Source of the DNA: Anseranas semipalmata
Lineage: Eukaryota; Chordata; Aves; Anseriformes; Anseranatidae
NCBI GenBank assembly: GCA_013399115.1
Contig: VXAA01001244.1
Span: forward strand, 730,855 to 794,854
Direction of reading: 5' to 3'
Length of the DNA: 64,000 bases
The translations under genes and the position numbers were made by a program. A model generated the notes under the pieces. That model saw only the letters and a program-made list of their open reading frames with translations, searched no databases and was not told the DNA's origin. This document shows positions 1-13,788 of the stretch, piece by piece (within the stretch, counting starts at the first letter, position 1; each line of letters begins with the position of its first letter).

Positions 1-850
1 GGCAAATTCTTGCTATCCCGCAGCTTGTGACCACAGCAGGACTTGTGACCAGTGTGTCATGTCTTATGAGCAAAGCTGTAGCACAAGCTATCTTTCAGAC
101 CATCACAATTACTCATAAAGTACTTACTTCAAGATGTCATGATGTACATGAGTCAAATGCATAAATGTGTATTTTTCAAAGGAGATAAAGGGATTTGAGA
201 TAGCTCATGGGAAGCTGGTGCCTATGCCACTGTAGTTTCCTTTCAAAATCCTAACAATACATGTTTCTGCTAGCTCTCTAATAAAGAGGAGTAGGGTTTC
301 TACATATCTTGTGTCTTTCCAATCAAGCACCCAACTCCTCTGGGGCCTTTTAGCCTTGTAGCCTTGGAGATAACTGAAAAATGTACTGAATGCATGCCAA
401 GCAGGAAAACAGGACAAGCAGCCTTCCAAAAGCACAGAAAACAAAGATGGGACAGGAAAAAATGAACTAGGAGAATGATAACCTTATTTCATTCTGAAGT
501 AGTGCTTAAATAAAATAAATGGTGGTAAGATTTCTTTCCAAGTGTAACATGAGAGAGAGAGAAAGACTGAGAAAAAAATTATACATTGAATATCTGGAGT
601 TAGCACTTTCAGTTATCCTGGAAACTCCGAAGTTTCCAAGACATCTTGCAGTAGATTATACAAATGCCTAAGAAAGAGTAAAGGTGTCTTGGAGCAGGCA
701 GCAACCAATATGTTTATGCAGCCTTGATGGAAAGGAATGTGTTTATTCAAGCTGCTAGCCAAAATTATATATGGTAGTGGCTGTTAAGGAAGAGAAAGAA
801 TTTATTATTTGTAATAGTGCAATGCTATTTATAAAATAATAATTAATATG
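1..850. other. Intergenic DNA, no gene seen
   Basis: AT-rich unique-looking sequence. The only long frames are under 80 codons and carry no motif. A short GA-repeat (about 551-563) is present. No repeat family recognised. Confidence 0.7.
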
Positions 851-958
851 CAGAAGAAGAAGAAGAAGAAGAAGAAGGAGGAGGAGGAGGAGGAGAACAA
901 GAACAAGAACAAGAACAAGAACAAGAACAAGAACAAGAACAAGAACAAGAACAAGAAA
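851..958 (+). repeat. Composite microsatellite (AGA)n-(GGA)n-(AACAAG)n
   Basis: Three adjacent purine-dominated blocks: AGA triplets (about 852-877), GGA triplets (about 877-894) and then about ten copies of the hexamer AACAAG to 958. A nearly pure purine strand for the first 40 bases, then regular C every six bases. Such tracts mutate by slippage, so the length probably varies between individuals. Confidence 0.95.
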
Positions 959-3900
959 ACAAACTAAACAAACTCTTACTGGTTAGATTTCACCCAGGTG
1001 AATTCCCTGAATCAAGGGAAGCAACCAACAAGCAAGTTTATAGTTATTTTGGAAAATAATATCTGTATATTACTCTAAGTACGTGGCAACCCATTGTTAA
1101 AAATCCAAAAATATATAACTGAAAAATCTATGATCTTGTGTGTTTGAAAAGTTGCAAAGTAATACTGCTAGATCATGTAGTGATTCACAAGGACACACTT
1201 TCTAGCCAGGGAGTTTACCAGCTCCAAATATTAGAGCTGTATCTCCTTGCTAGATTGAGTTGCATTTCACTATTGAAGTGTAACTCATGTGTAAGGGGCC
1301 CATATAATATGCCTCAGAGAATTATTACTGTAGTTAAAGCAAATTGCTTTTCATGCATTGCTCTGGACTTTTAGTTCTGTAATAAATCCAGAGTTTCTTT
1401 GTCTTGTTTTATTTTATTTTAGTGTATAAGATCCATTCACTGGCTTTTCTTCCCCAGATATTTGAACAATATTTTCAAATCAAGAGTTTTGTCTGTATAA
1501 GTACACTTGTATAAATTTACATACCTCAAAACACACACAAAGACAGGGAGAGAGCAAAGAAAGAAAATGAGGGAAACAGACTAAAGGTGAAACAGACAAA
1601 CACACAAAGAGAAAAGACAAGCTCTCCCTGTTTGAGTCACTGCTGCTCTTTGAGTTTCATTTGTGAGGGTTCCAAGGGAGCCTGAAATCATGGGAAATAG
1701 TGTTTTGGAAGATCCAACTACCTAGCAGATGATTTTGTTGGACACTCTGGTCCAGTCCCACACAGCCTGTCTCCCTCTTTCTCCTTCACCTGGCCACAGC
1801 CGGTGTCAAGCACAGAGGTAGGGTCTTGCAGAGCCAGCTGAATCTAGGTCCAAAGTCTTTTTAAGTAAGTGTAGAAATTCCCTTGGATATTGTTACAACA
1901 TAAAGGAAAAATCAAGTTTTTAACAGGAGTATTTCTGACACTTTCTTGCCAAGCCAATCAAGGGAATGGGGACGCTCTTCTGCTGCACTTTTCCTAGAAA
2001 TTCTCTCCCAGGCTGGTCCTAAATCATTCATCCAAATCCCAGGGTCTGAATGTTACCAGCCCCAACCAGCCCTGTGGGAAAGAAAAGGTGATGCAAGAAA
2101 AAGATTTTTGGTTGCTCCTACATTGATGGAGGCTATGGATACCATATAAAACTAAATAGCTCTTCAGCAAATAACAGCAATGTGAAGAAGAAAGGATTTT
2201 GATGCAGGCTGTGTTTAGATGTTTAGCTGCAGTGTAGCGAATACGTTGCTTCACACAACAGTTTGCACTATAACATGTGAATTCTTTGTTATTTTCTTAG
2301 GCAAATGAGATCTTGCTGTACTATTCTCAAGACAGCAGTTACTCCCACTGGAAAAGCCCAAACACCTCAGCTGTAACTTTTGTGCTCCAACCACTTGACT
2401 TCCCTGCTTAAGCAAATCATATTTGATATTGTAACTTAGTAAAAACAGAATTTATAAGAAAAATCTTCAAAACATTTAATAGAGTGCACTTTGAAAGTTC
2501 ATAGGCAGAGATTTGGGAGCACTTTGCCCTGTAGCCTCAGTGAAATACTTTGCATCTGAACAAATTTAGAACCAGTTCTATGAAAGGATTTTGTTTTTCA
2601 GGATTCACACATATTTTTAAAGAACACTTAGCACCTACTATCTTTGTGCTTTGTGTAAATGTATCACCTGTTGCCAATATTGCTTAATCTGTATCTGTAG
2701 TACCTGGTATTTGCCATCTGTTATTTGAATGGAACCGCTGTTTAACATTGATTTATTGAAGAAAAATGGTCCTGTAATTATGTTTTCTAGTAAACTGTGG
2801 TGTCAGCTCTATCTTTAGTGTCATTTACAGCAGTTGGGAAATGGCAAGGGATTTTCTGATAGTGCCTCAGCAATCAAAGTGGGTCATGGAGCAGGCTCTC
2901 TGGAAGGTCACTCTGAACTTGTCGTGACTAACTAGTGCACTGCTGGGGTAAGCTGGTCCTATTTACAATGCAAAGAAAAATTCAATAGAATAAGGCACAT
3001 TGGAATTCCCAAATGATGATGCATAAATAATGAATTGCTAATAGCTCAGTTAAATAGGATACGTTTGTAATGAACAAAAACCCAGATGATTTTGCTTGAT
3101 CAATTCAAAGTTATATGTGAGTGAGTTTAAACCTGTTTGCTGCCCTCATGAATACAAAGAAACTGCATCTCTGCTCGTCAAGCTAGATCAGATGGTGAGC
3201 TGAGAATGGTTTAACTAGTGGCTGACTCTACCATGCTGTTTCACACACCTTCAAGAGCTGCTCATCCCTATTTACTTGGTGGATAGCAATATTATGGAAA
3301 ACAGAAAGCTATATTATACTTTGCCATGGCTGGTTGGAACAGAGTGTCACAAACCAGGATGCTGTGTCCGCAGTCCACCATGGTAGGCTCTTGTGCTTTC
3401 ATCTTCCTCAACACTAGTAGACTCCAGCACTCTCTGTCTTCCATTTCTCTAGTGCGTTCTTGCAGTCATTCTCATTTGCATTCATACTCCTTTGTCCAGT
3501 ACCCTTCCTCAGAGATATGACCCTATGAATTTCAGGATGTTGTACAACGGGGGGGAGAAAAAAAGAAAAAAAGAATAACCAAAGCCAAGATGCAATTATT
3601 ACATCAAAGCACCATCTCCTATATTTCCATTTATTGGATTATCCTGTAGCTGCTTCACTTAAGCCCTTCAAAGACACCCAGCTGTGGGAAGGCTCTGCAA
3701 CCAATTGCATCCTACTTATACCAATATAAGGGACATATAGATATAGCAAAACAGTGGCATAGTCACCTTCTTTCTACCCAAATTCCTTTTCTAGTTTTGG
3801 GTCTGTATCCTTACAGGATCTTTTCTCTTCATCACATTTCCAGTGTACAGAATCCTTCCATTTTACCACCCAAGAGTTTTTTAAAATGACCATTGAGATA

Positions 3901-6233
3901 TAAGCATCCTCTTTTTTTAACAAATAATTTCTAGCTTCCGTTGTTGGCTGAATACCTTTAATTAGAGGGTCAGCGTGGTATAGAATGGAACAGAAATCCC
4001 CATTACACTATTATAATGATATAGATCCTAGATACAGGACTAGGACACTGCTTAAGCACTGTTTAGACTGAAGATAAAACCTTTCTGTTCTGCTGCTACT
4101 TCTGCCATGATTCCAGACTGAATCCAGTCTTTGAAACCTAGAAAAAGGTTTTCTTTAAACTCTGCTCTCTGGCTGATGTTATTTCCAGGAATATATAAGG
4201 CCCATCCATGCTATGCAGTTGAAAAATGTGCAGCAAGTCCTAAGATAATGCTCACACAAGGCACAAAGTCTTACACTTCAGCCAAAAGTGGCTACCTTAC
4301 TAGTCAGCTCAGGTATCAGTGCACCAAAGTCTCTGGCTACGGTGGTGTTAAATTATATCCCTATGTGTAGAGATAACCGATGTGATACGAAGCTAGAGCA
4401 GGACTCTCCTGACTTATGCCTGTTTGCTCACAAATCAGGAGCTAGCAATAACTGCTAGAACCTCTTTTGTGAAGCCCTGGATGACCATCAGTCATGCTGA
4501 TGGATGATTCCATTACACACAGGCATAACACTGGAAAAGCTGAATTGACTGTTATTTCATTAAAGAGGAATCCTGTTTCAAAAAAATTAAACTGGGTTAA
4601 ATGTCATGGATCTTAATAGGCCTCCAAAGTTTTAATATGTTACATTCTACTTGGTATGGCATATGTTATAACTTACAAGGATTAGCTCATCTAATTTCAG
4701 TCCAAAGACTTCATTTGAAAAAGAATTTGGGGAGAACATTTACATCCAAATTCAAAGTGGAATTGCTTTACCAAACCCTGCAGTGTCTGCTTGTGATAAA
4801 GGATCCAAATCCCTTCCATGCCCCTGTATGATATATGGATGAGCTAGGAGCCTTGGGAAATTTTTCATATTGCATGCACGTCATGTGCACAGCTATAAAA
4901 TGCAGTGTTTGTATCATCATATTCAGGAAGGAATAGAACAGCCACTAGGAACTCCCTTGACACGCTCTTGCTGGATGCTTGGGAAAGATCCTGTTAATTT
5001 TACACCATAACCCTCACCACAAAATAAAAATACAGAACTGCCACAAGAATGCATCAAAATAACTAATAAATCTACTACTCACTACTACTACTCACTTTTG
5101 AGACAGTGCAGCATATTGCAGCTGGAAAAGACAAAAGTCTACTGGTAAGTCAGTATTTTCAAGTGTTGTGCTTGTTAGGATTTTTTAAATTAAAGTAGCT
5201 GTCTTCAGAAAGTTTCCACAAACAAAATGCCTAGGCCATGAAAAGTCACTGTATCATCTGCTAATCTAACCCATTTGTCTCAAATGGAACACCCCAAAAC
5301 TCAGGAGCCCTGCATATGTGGCCACATCCAAAGAATTCTAGCTTAGCACTAGAGTCTGGAGTCTCAAGTGCACATATATGAGAATCTTCACAGGCTAGCA
5401 TGTCATGTTGAGAAGGAAAAGCCTGGTTCATACATTGTTTTGAAATTTCTTCCATGCCTCATACAGACATACAAACAAAAAGAAAGTAAAAATATACAAA
5501 TTAATCTTCCAAGAAAATGTTCCAGTGAAAGAAAACAACAAAGGATTTCCTTTGTTTGGAATAGTAAATACAAAAACAATCTCTACAGACAGAGTTCTTT
5601 CAGTAACGATATAAAGTTCACAATGTAGGTCATGAGATCCTGAACCACTACTTCCATTTCTGGAGGAATTACTGGAAGAAATTCCTCATAGCTCCGGAGA
5701 AGTCTCTTGTATTTGATGGTATAGCAGTCTTCAGATCACTAGTTAAACTGCAACACAAGAATATCAGCATGATCTGATGGCTATTGTGAAATCAGCTGAG
5801 GGTCATTTCTAACGTGTCCAGCAACCTGCCTCAGCAGGAGGTTCAGCGTACAGCTGTGAAGGTCAAGTCCACCTGGAAGCTTGCTTTATGCCCATGGTAT
5901 TTTTCTCCTGTGCTTCATTATATTTATGTCACTGATTTGATCTTAGCACTTTCTCCAAGAGCACATAACTATTAAAGACTGTATTCTTAAATTTGTCCTA
6001 GCAGAATCTAACAAAAAATTTTTAAAAGCTGAGTTGGCTAGCTTTCTATTGTCCATTTATCTGTAATGAATATAGTTGGTATCTAAATGAACAATGTATG
6101 TGAAAAGGAACTCCTCAAAAATGCCTCTCACTGCTGCAGTGCCAGTGTCAGTATGCATGGCTGCATGTTCTGTGAATGCAGCACATCTATTGAAATGAAT
6201 TTTTATTCTGTTCTGTATTTATTGGGTTAGCTG
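959..6233. other. Intergenic DNA, no gene seen
   Basis: Mostly unique AT-rich sequence. Open frames are below 90 codons and show no domain. Small local repeats include a homopurine patch with a G6 run at 3549-3575 and CTACTACTCA-like repeats near 5073-5096. No transposon recognised. Confidence 0.65.
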
Positions 6234-6342
6234 AAAAAAAAAATGACAAAAACAAACAAACAAAAACAAACAAACAAAAAAACTCACAACCCAACCTAAA
6301 CCAAACCAACAAACAAAAGCAACAAACAATTGAAAAACAAAA
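6234..6342 (+). repeat. A-rich (AAAC)n tract
   Basis: Repeats of AAAC and AAAAC with interruptions, opening in a poly-A run, giving more than 100 bases almost without G or T. A 60-codon frame on the other strand is simply this repeat translated. Confidence 0.9.
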
Positions 6343-6662
6343 GCCTGAATTTACATAAAAAGTAGACAATCAGAATTTTCAGTGCCTTCTGTGTAAAGCT
6401 GGACATTTTCTATGCAAAGATATCTAAACAATGATTTGTTCATTTTCTTCAGAATTTTAGTTGAAAGCCCTTTGTTGTGAGCAGTCATGTTCTATCTCTT
6501 CTGTATAGTTGGTATTTTATTATAGCACTCTGAAAGACTAGACTGTAAATCCAGGGATTACATGGCAAATGTCAAAATAACTATGAAACTTCCTTTCTTT
6601 TTTTGTCACTCTTTTTTTTTTTTTTTAAGTCAATTAAGGAAGATCCAAAAGCAGCCAGAGTC

Positions 6663-6706
6663 AAAAAAAAACAAACCAAACCAAAACAAAACAAAATAAA
6701 ACAACT
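6663..6706 (+). repeat. A-rich (AAAC/AAAAC)n tract
   Basis: Imperfect AAAC, AAACC and AAAAC units following a poly-T run at 6609-6626; both could be remnants of retroposon tails, but no body is recognisable. Confidence 0.85.
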
Positions 6707-9700
6707 GAAAGTAACATGTAAAGGGCCCTTTAAACATGGAGCTTTTTTATCTTCATATTCTATTATATAAAATAAGATGTTTGAATGCTTGCTTTCTTAC
6801 CTCTGTGTTTTTTACTTTATTTAAAATTGCAGTTGGCAGAATGTTCTTTCCCTTGATTTTCTGCATGGGGACTGGTACCGCATGCACTGTGAACCCTTGC
6901 TCCTGAACAGAAGAGATGGGAATAGTAAACTGTATAAAAAGTTGCTTTAGAAACGGTTTCTAATGGTTAGCTTCAAATTCTGGGCCTGCCAGCCAAGAAC
7001 ATGGATGCTTTTTGAAGACAGTGGAAATATCTAATTTTAACAGATGAAATAAATGGAACTAAGCATGTAATAAGAGTACTACTCAGTATAAATACAGCAG
7101 AGATGGTCCAATAAAGATTACCTAATGAGCATTAGATTGCCTCCTCTAGTTACAAAGTAAAAACAAATAGCTCCTAACATTATGCATTAGTAACAGCTTG
7201 TCAGGAAATGCCCAAACCCAAACATTAAAACATCAACCTCCAGTGTAGAAAATATAATCTTTTATTTACTAGCAATGATGCTACTAGGTATTCCTTCTAT
7301 GAATATTAAGAAATCATACAGCCTAGTTTTTCACTGTCTTGAAAGCAAGTGTAGACAGCCCTGAGAGTACTTCCAGATGTTAAATCAACCCGCCACATTT
7401 CACAGATTCAGGGTTTTCTTTTTAAGACCATTTATAGAACATTGGAAAGAGCACTGGATATCATGTTATTAAAAGGTAGGGAGGAGCATTTTAGTTTTAA
7501 AATAAATTAAAGACATAACTTGGTTTTTTGCAATCACTGTTAACATCTGTAGTCCAAAAAGGAAACGGCTCTAGATACCTATAGCTAAATAATTTCCTAC
7601 TATTATATTAGTGGATTTGCACCAAGAAACATGTCCTAAACTTGGATGTAGCAAGTTGTGAGGCATCCAAATGTTCATCTGGGTCTGTTGTTATTCTTGT
7701 GAAGTTCACAGAATTTATAATGACTTATGCTGTCACATTCATTGGCAATGAATTTTGTTATCCTTTAAGTACTAATTCCCAAACAAATGACTGCTCAGAG
7801 GTATCACAGAGAAGGGATATCTCTGTGCAGTGGTAGGAAAACATGCTAAGATCACACAACTGGTCTGGAGCAAAGCAGGAGCAGTAGCCAGTGTATTCTG
7901 TTATGTTCCTTCATATGACATTTACTATCTCAAGAAAAATGAAAGAGTGTGTACAAACGGGAAGGGAGAGACAAAGATTAGGAATCCCCATACATTAAAA
8001 TAGGAGTATTGCCATGTAAGATGAACTTGAATTAATTCCTTTACTACAAAGTTGGATTTAGTTTGATGTGAATTGGAAAGAATGATCAGCATGTTTAACA
8101 ATTAACATGGTACGCATTCTACATTAACTGGCTGTCAATATGCCAAATCAGTTTGGTAACCTTGAGCATGCCTTGTTCTGATTAATTTATATCTTTTATG
8201 AAAACATTAACTCACTCCTGGCTTGTACTGTTCTTGCAAATACTAACCATGACATTATTATGAACTAAATGAACATGAAACAAATTTAGCACATCAAGTT
8301 CTACTACAGAGTGTAGGTGTGCAGTCAGTAGCAATGTGCTTGCCAAAGGCAACAAAACAGGGAAAATAATATACGAAACAAAACGTCAGCTGCTTAGTTA
8401 CACAGCACATAGTCCTACTGTGTGACAAAGAACTTTTGTGGTAATTGGCAAATGACCAGGAGTTTTAATTATCATTCTGTGAGATGTCTCCATGGGATGA
8501 TCATGCTTATTCAAAGCAGGTTCTGCTTCATGAAGCTGCTGACTGTATAATAATGTCATCTACAGGCCCCAGTCTATAAATTATTCTTGTTAGATGATGA
8601 AAGTAGTAGCATTGTTTACACACATATGAGTTCTACTATACAGGAAGAAAAATAGTGCAGGTTCTTACAATGAGATCAGTAAATCATACTTTTAAAGCCT
8701 CATATGCAGCAGGTTGAAGTCATATCTAGCTGAGCTTCAGTTCTTTTCCTTTCTCCTCTTTTACCCATGAGAACTTTAAAAAGGATTGCCAGCTGGTATC
8801 CCATCTGGCTACAAGTCCAAGTTTCTGGAATCGCTTTTATTTGTCCCCAGTGCTGCCTTCACGGAAGAGACAACAGTACCTACTGAAACTTTACATAATT
8901 TGGGACCTTTTGGAAGCTCTGAAAGAAATCAGAATGCAAAGATGGAAATCTAACATTCTAGTCATTAATAACCCTGAAAAAAAATTAAACTGCTGAAGAA
9001 AAATGAGAACACCTGTTCTTGCCTTCCAGGTGCTTGAAACACAACATAGCTGCTGAGCTTCAGGGATTAAGAGAAGAAATTTGCCTACTGCTGTTAGATA
9101 TGGTGTCCTCAGGGATTCCAGGCACTGCATGGAAACATGGAGGAGAGGAAAGAGGACATAAATAACTTTTACAGAAAGAAAAGCAGTCAGACCATCTTAA
9201 TCATTCAACTAAGAGATGATACATGTAAACCCATTTTTTCTGTTGTTGTTTTTTTTTTTTTAATCAAAAAATGTTATTAGCAAAGGTGATTTTTCAGCCA
9301 AGTCTTGTTTTAGGAGATGGAAAGCAACATAACTTACAAGATAAAGCCTATGAGTCTTTACTGTATAGATTCTTACATGTGGAAAGGCAGCTGGTGCTGG
9401 GAAGAGCACTGTGGGACTCAAAGTAATCTATCACTCCTTCCCAAAAGTTGCACTAACTGTGCATTGATTTCAGTGAAAGAAGTTTTATCACCTAGTTTTC
9501 TCCTGATGACGTGTGAGAGCAGCATCTGTTCAGTAAACATCGTTTGTAAATATGTTAACAGGCTCTGTACTGGAAGATTTTAGTAAGAGTGAGTGAAATC
9601 GTCAACTGAGTCACAAAAAACATTTTTGAATTGGAAATGTTACTTTCACATCTACTTCAGTTCAGTGTGGAGGGAATTTGGCATCCTAATCCCTTAAACA

Positions 9701-12700
9701 GCTATGAAAAATCTCAACCTGAAACAAACTGAGATATAAATTTAACAGAACCCAAATATGTCAGATGATGGAGAGCCTTTATGATCACAGCATGAACAGC
9801 AGTAGATGGAGCAGATAGACCATCAGCATAACCAGTCAATGACAAGGGTACAGAAGTCTTGCATTTATCCATTGCCTTAATCAAGAGAGATTATAGTCCA
9901 CAAAGTGGTGCACAAAGAAAAGTTGTGTGCTTTCCCTTTGCAAAAAGGGAAAATAGCTCTGAAATTAAATAGATGGGCTTAGGCTTGTTGCCACAGTAAA
10001 TCTCTCCTAAATCCTTTCACCCCACTCCAAGGGTGGGAGTGGGAGGTACAGAACACACTAAGGTTAGCCAAGACTTCCATTTCTTATAGGAGAACTGGGA
10101 TTGCTTCAGCTGCTAGGATGAGAAACATGGATTTATGCAGCATGTTTGGAATAGCACTTGTATTAAGTAATATATATTACTTAAATTATAAATACATATT
10201 TTTTTTCTAGTGTATCTATATACCATGGCTATACCATTTCTGTAGTAAGAAAATAAATCATTCTTTAAGTTGTTCAAGATAAGATTACATGAATTTTCTG
10301 CATAGAAAGGGTATGATGTCTCTCCATTAAAGTTGCAAGGAGTTGGTTGTGCCTGAGGACCTTTGCTGATCCCTTGTTGTTTACCCTTTTGATAATGATG
10401 CCAGGTGTTTCCAAAAGTTACATTGCATCTAGATAGGAAGCAATGGAGATTTGCTGATTTACATCAGCTGTGAATTCATGCAGGCATTTAGTGGAGATAT
10501 CACATGCTTCTTGAACGGGAAATAAACATATTCAGTGTTGAAATTGATCTCTGTATTATTCAGGTAACCTGCATGTATATAGAGTAACATGCAGTCCTGT
10601 TTTTTACGGTTTTAGGAAATGAACAAGTGACTGTGTGATTCTGTGATTCAAGGACAAAAAAATCTCTTCTGACCCTCCATGAACAGTCATGGGTAGTCAG
10701 CTAGCATTTTACTGCAGAAACATTTTTAGAATAACAGATGAAGTGATACAGAATCTGTAGGTGAATTCAAGTTTGCATTATAGCTGTCTTTGTGTAAGTC
10801 AGGTTATTTATATGATGTTTAATATAGTCACGGTTTCAATCACTGTTATTTTAACTTATTTAAAAATTAAAGAATGCCTTAGGTTGCCTGCCAGCTGTAT
10901 CACAGCCACACAGGCTATCGTGCAAGAGATCAGTCATTTAAAATCAATGAATGACAAAGTGTAGGAAAAAAAAAATATTCCCACAAATGCAAACATTATG
11001 AAGGAAGTGTTTTATATGTTTTAAGCCACATAGTCAGCTGGCTGTTTTAACTGAGACATTCACTTCTCTCTCCGTGTTTATAAATAGCATTACGAAGGCT
11101 GTGTTACATGCTCTAAACTATCCCAAGAACATAATTGTAATATTCCACAATTCATACATTCATTTACACATGTTGAGAGAATATAATGTTAGTATTCAGA
11201 TTTAAGGCCTCTAAATCCCATATTGTCCGATGGAAATAATTATGATGAAAGCAGCAAAGCTGACTTCCAGAATCCTGGGTGACACAAGAAGTCACTGAGC
11301 CCCACCATGCACCGAAGCACAAACTTTTACCTCATTCACTTAAGTTGTTCAGGAATGTCTCTAGTGTAAAAAATGAACTCACATCTTGGTTTCTGAGACA
11401 GGTCAATTTAGTTTTAGTTTAATACTGCTGGGGAGTTACCTTTCAGGCTGAACGAAATAGCCAGAAAAATATAGTGAGAGAGAACAACTAGACACAGTCC
11501 AATTAGTCAGTCGGGAGGTGATGTCAAAGGCATGTTTCAATTACTGCACAATTATTAACTGTGACCATGTTATAGCTTAAGATAAATACACTCAATCTAA
11601 TAGTAGACATACTAATTTAAGCCTTTATTGAGGAGTGGCTCACTATAACAGTGTTAGGCACAAAATGCCCAGAGGAAGCAATCAGAATCATCAGCTGTGC
11701 CTGAGGAGCTCGTGGTGAAGCTCTCTGAAGCCAGCACTCTTTTCACCTAATTTTCAACAGCCCTGAGGGTATTACACCAGGGATAAGCCTGAATCCAACC
11801 AGTCCTATTGGCCAGAGGGACCCCAGGAGGAGTGGACAGAAGGCTGTGGTCTGTCTAGAAATTTCATTATACCAAGGTGACCAGGTCTGGGGACACCAGC
11901 TCAGATGGGGCTTCTGTGGTCAGCCAGCAGAAGAAGCTTTCTCTTCAGGCCCTGATGTGTTTTTCCTTCACTAGGATATTTAAATTTCTGCTCCTAAGCA
12001 CAGAGACTGGTTCCCCGTGTAAGGGGCAGCAATGCAGTGCTCAGATAAGGGGTCCCAAGCTTCGAGCAAATTCAAGTGCAAAGGGATGTTTGCAGATGGA
12101 GACATGACTTTGAGAAAACATGAACAAAGGGGGAATGGTTTGGGAGTGGCACCTCACTTTCAGTGTTAGGAGAGGAAAGAAGGTCCTACGGTGCCCTGGT
12201 TATTGAATGTGAGAAAGCTGATAATGAGAAGGCAAAAGAAAACCTACTAGGATCATAGGAAAGGGAAGACTCTTCCAAACACAGGAGACTGAGACAAGGA
12301 GGAAGCCTTAACCACAGGATGTTTAAACACACTTTGGGTATAGTAAGTTAATGGGTACAGACCTCAGCCTTTGACTTCTGAAAGAGTGGCCTCTTAGGAG
12401 TACAAAGCCAGGCACATGGTTTATGCATGAGGAATTTAACCTCCAAATAACTGCAACACTTGGTGCATTTCAGGACAGCTGAGGACCTACATTTCAAGTG
12501 AGTCAATGGGACTGCAGAAGCTCAGCACTTTTAGTCAGGCACTCTTTCTAACTCGATCTGAGTAGCTCCAGTGTGGGACGAATCTGGTACTGCTCTCAGA
12601 GGGGATGAAAGGGGCTGATTATTGCTAATCCTTCCACTTCCCACTGTATTATCTCCATATGTTTTTGACAGCAGGCTGTGTGAGGCTTTTCCACTTGGGG

Positions 12701-13709
12701 TGTGCAATGGACCTGAAACAGCTGAATCCCAGTCCTGGATTATTGAAATGTGACTTAGGACATATGAAAGTTTTAGATTCTTTCCCAGGAAAACTCAAGG
12801 TGACTAACATCCAAAGAAACTTCAGCTTCTGCTTTCATTTGTAATCGGTCACATGATCCCACATGCAAAGTGGGGACCAGAGGAATACAGTGAGCTGAAA
12901 ACACAGGCCAACTAAACAGGTTCCACTGAGATAAACCACCACCCACCTCTTTTTCTAGTTACTCCTCAAAACTTATTTATTTCTTCTCTATTTGACAAAA
13001 TTAAATAATCTCACCAACATCAACTAACCATATAACTATTTTCTGAAGATCCCATGATTCTGCCTTTTTGCTGATTTCTAAGAATTCCATTTCTGCTGCA
13101 CAGGACTTGAAGTTGTAAGTCTGTAATTCTTGGTGTTTTCCAGGTCTAATTATCACAAACAAGAATGGTTATCTGAGAAATAGAGAGTGTTAGAAGTTAT
13201 TTGTGTAACATAATATTTGAGAGAGTTTCCTAGAGGAATAAGGTTCCCCTTGTATCTTATGCAGTTATTATTTTCAAAATTATGTATAAAAACAACTGAC
13301 CATCTAATGTAGTTACATAGCCAGCTGTGGTAAACTGGTGCTTAAAGGACATTTGTGAGACTGAACCACACAAAACATTTTGAGACCAATCAGCTGAAAT
13401 ATGTCTCTTAGATCCTGTCTCCACGTGAAGGTTTTGCTGGCACAATTCTATTGGTTAGGAAGACAGAAAAGAAATCCCTGCCTAACCAGCAAAGCTCAGC
13501 TGACTAACAACCTAAAAGCAGCTTAAATATGACAATAAAAAACACACTTTGCTAGCATAATTTATTTCCTTTGGGGATTCTGAATAGAGGGATATTATTT
13601 TGCCATTTTAAGTTCCATCTCTCCCAGCAATGTTGCTGATAAGCTTAATTGTTATATCCTTTTCTCATTTATTGTTTTACGAAGGCACAAGTGAACAATC
13701 CTTCTAGCC
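6707..13709. other. Intergenic DNA, no gene seen
   Basis: AT-rich unique sequence without a supported gene. T-run at 9249-9262. An isolated TGTGATTCTGTGATTC at 10634-10649 looks like a CR1 tail without its body. A segment near 12500-12540 has the style of an ancient interspersed repeat but cannot be assigned. The block about 8030-8300 looks like a conserved noncoding element (see findings). Confidence 0.6.
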
Positions 13710-13788
13710 AAAACAAACAAACAAACAAAACAAACAAACAAACAACAACAACAACAAAACAAACAAAAAGAAAACAACAACAAAAAAC
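13710..13788 (+). repeat. (AAAC)n/(AAC)n microsatellite
   Basis: A run of AAAC units changing into AAC triplets and back. Like most such tracts in this window, the A-rich strand is the plus strand. Confidence 0.95.

Noticed and set aside
10634..10649. Isolated TGTGATTCTGTGATTC
   Set aside because: Looks like a CR1 octamer tail, but no element body flanks it.
12490..12545. Segment resembling an ancient amniote interspersed repeat (GAGTCAATGGGACTGCAG)
   Set aside because: Cannot be assigned to a family without a database search.
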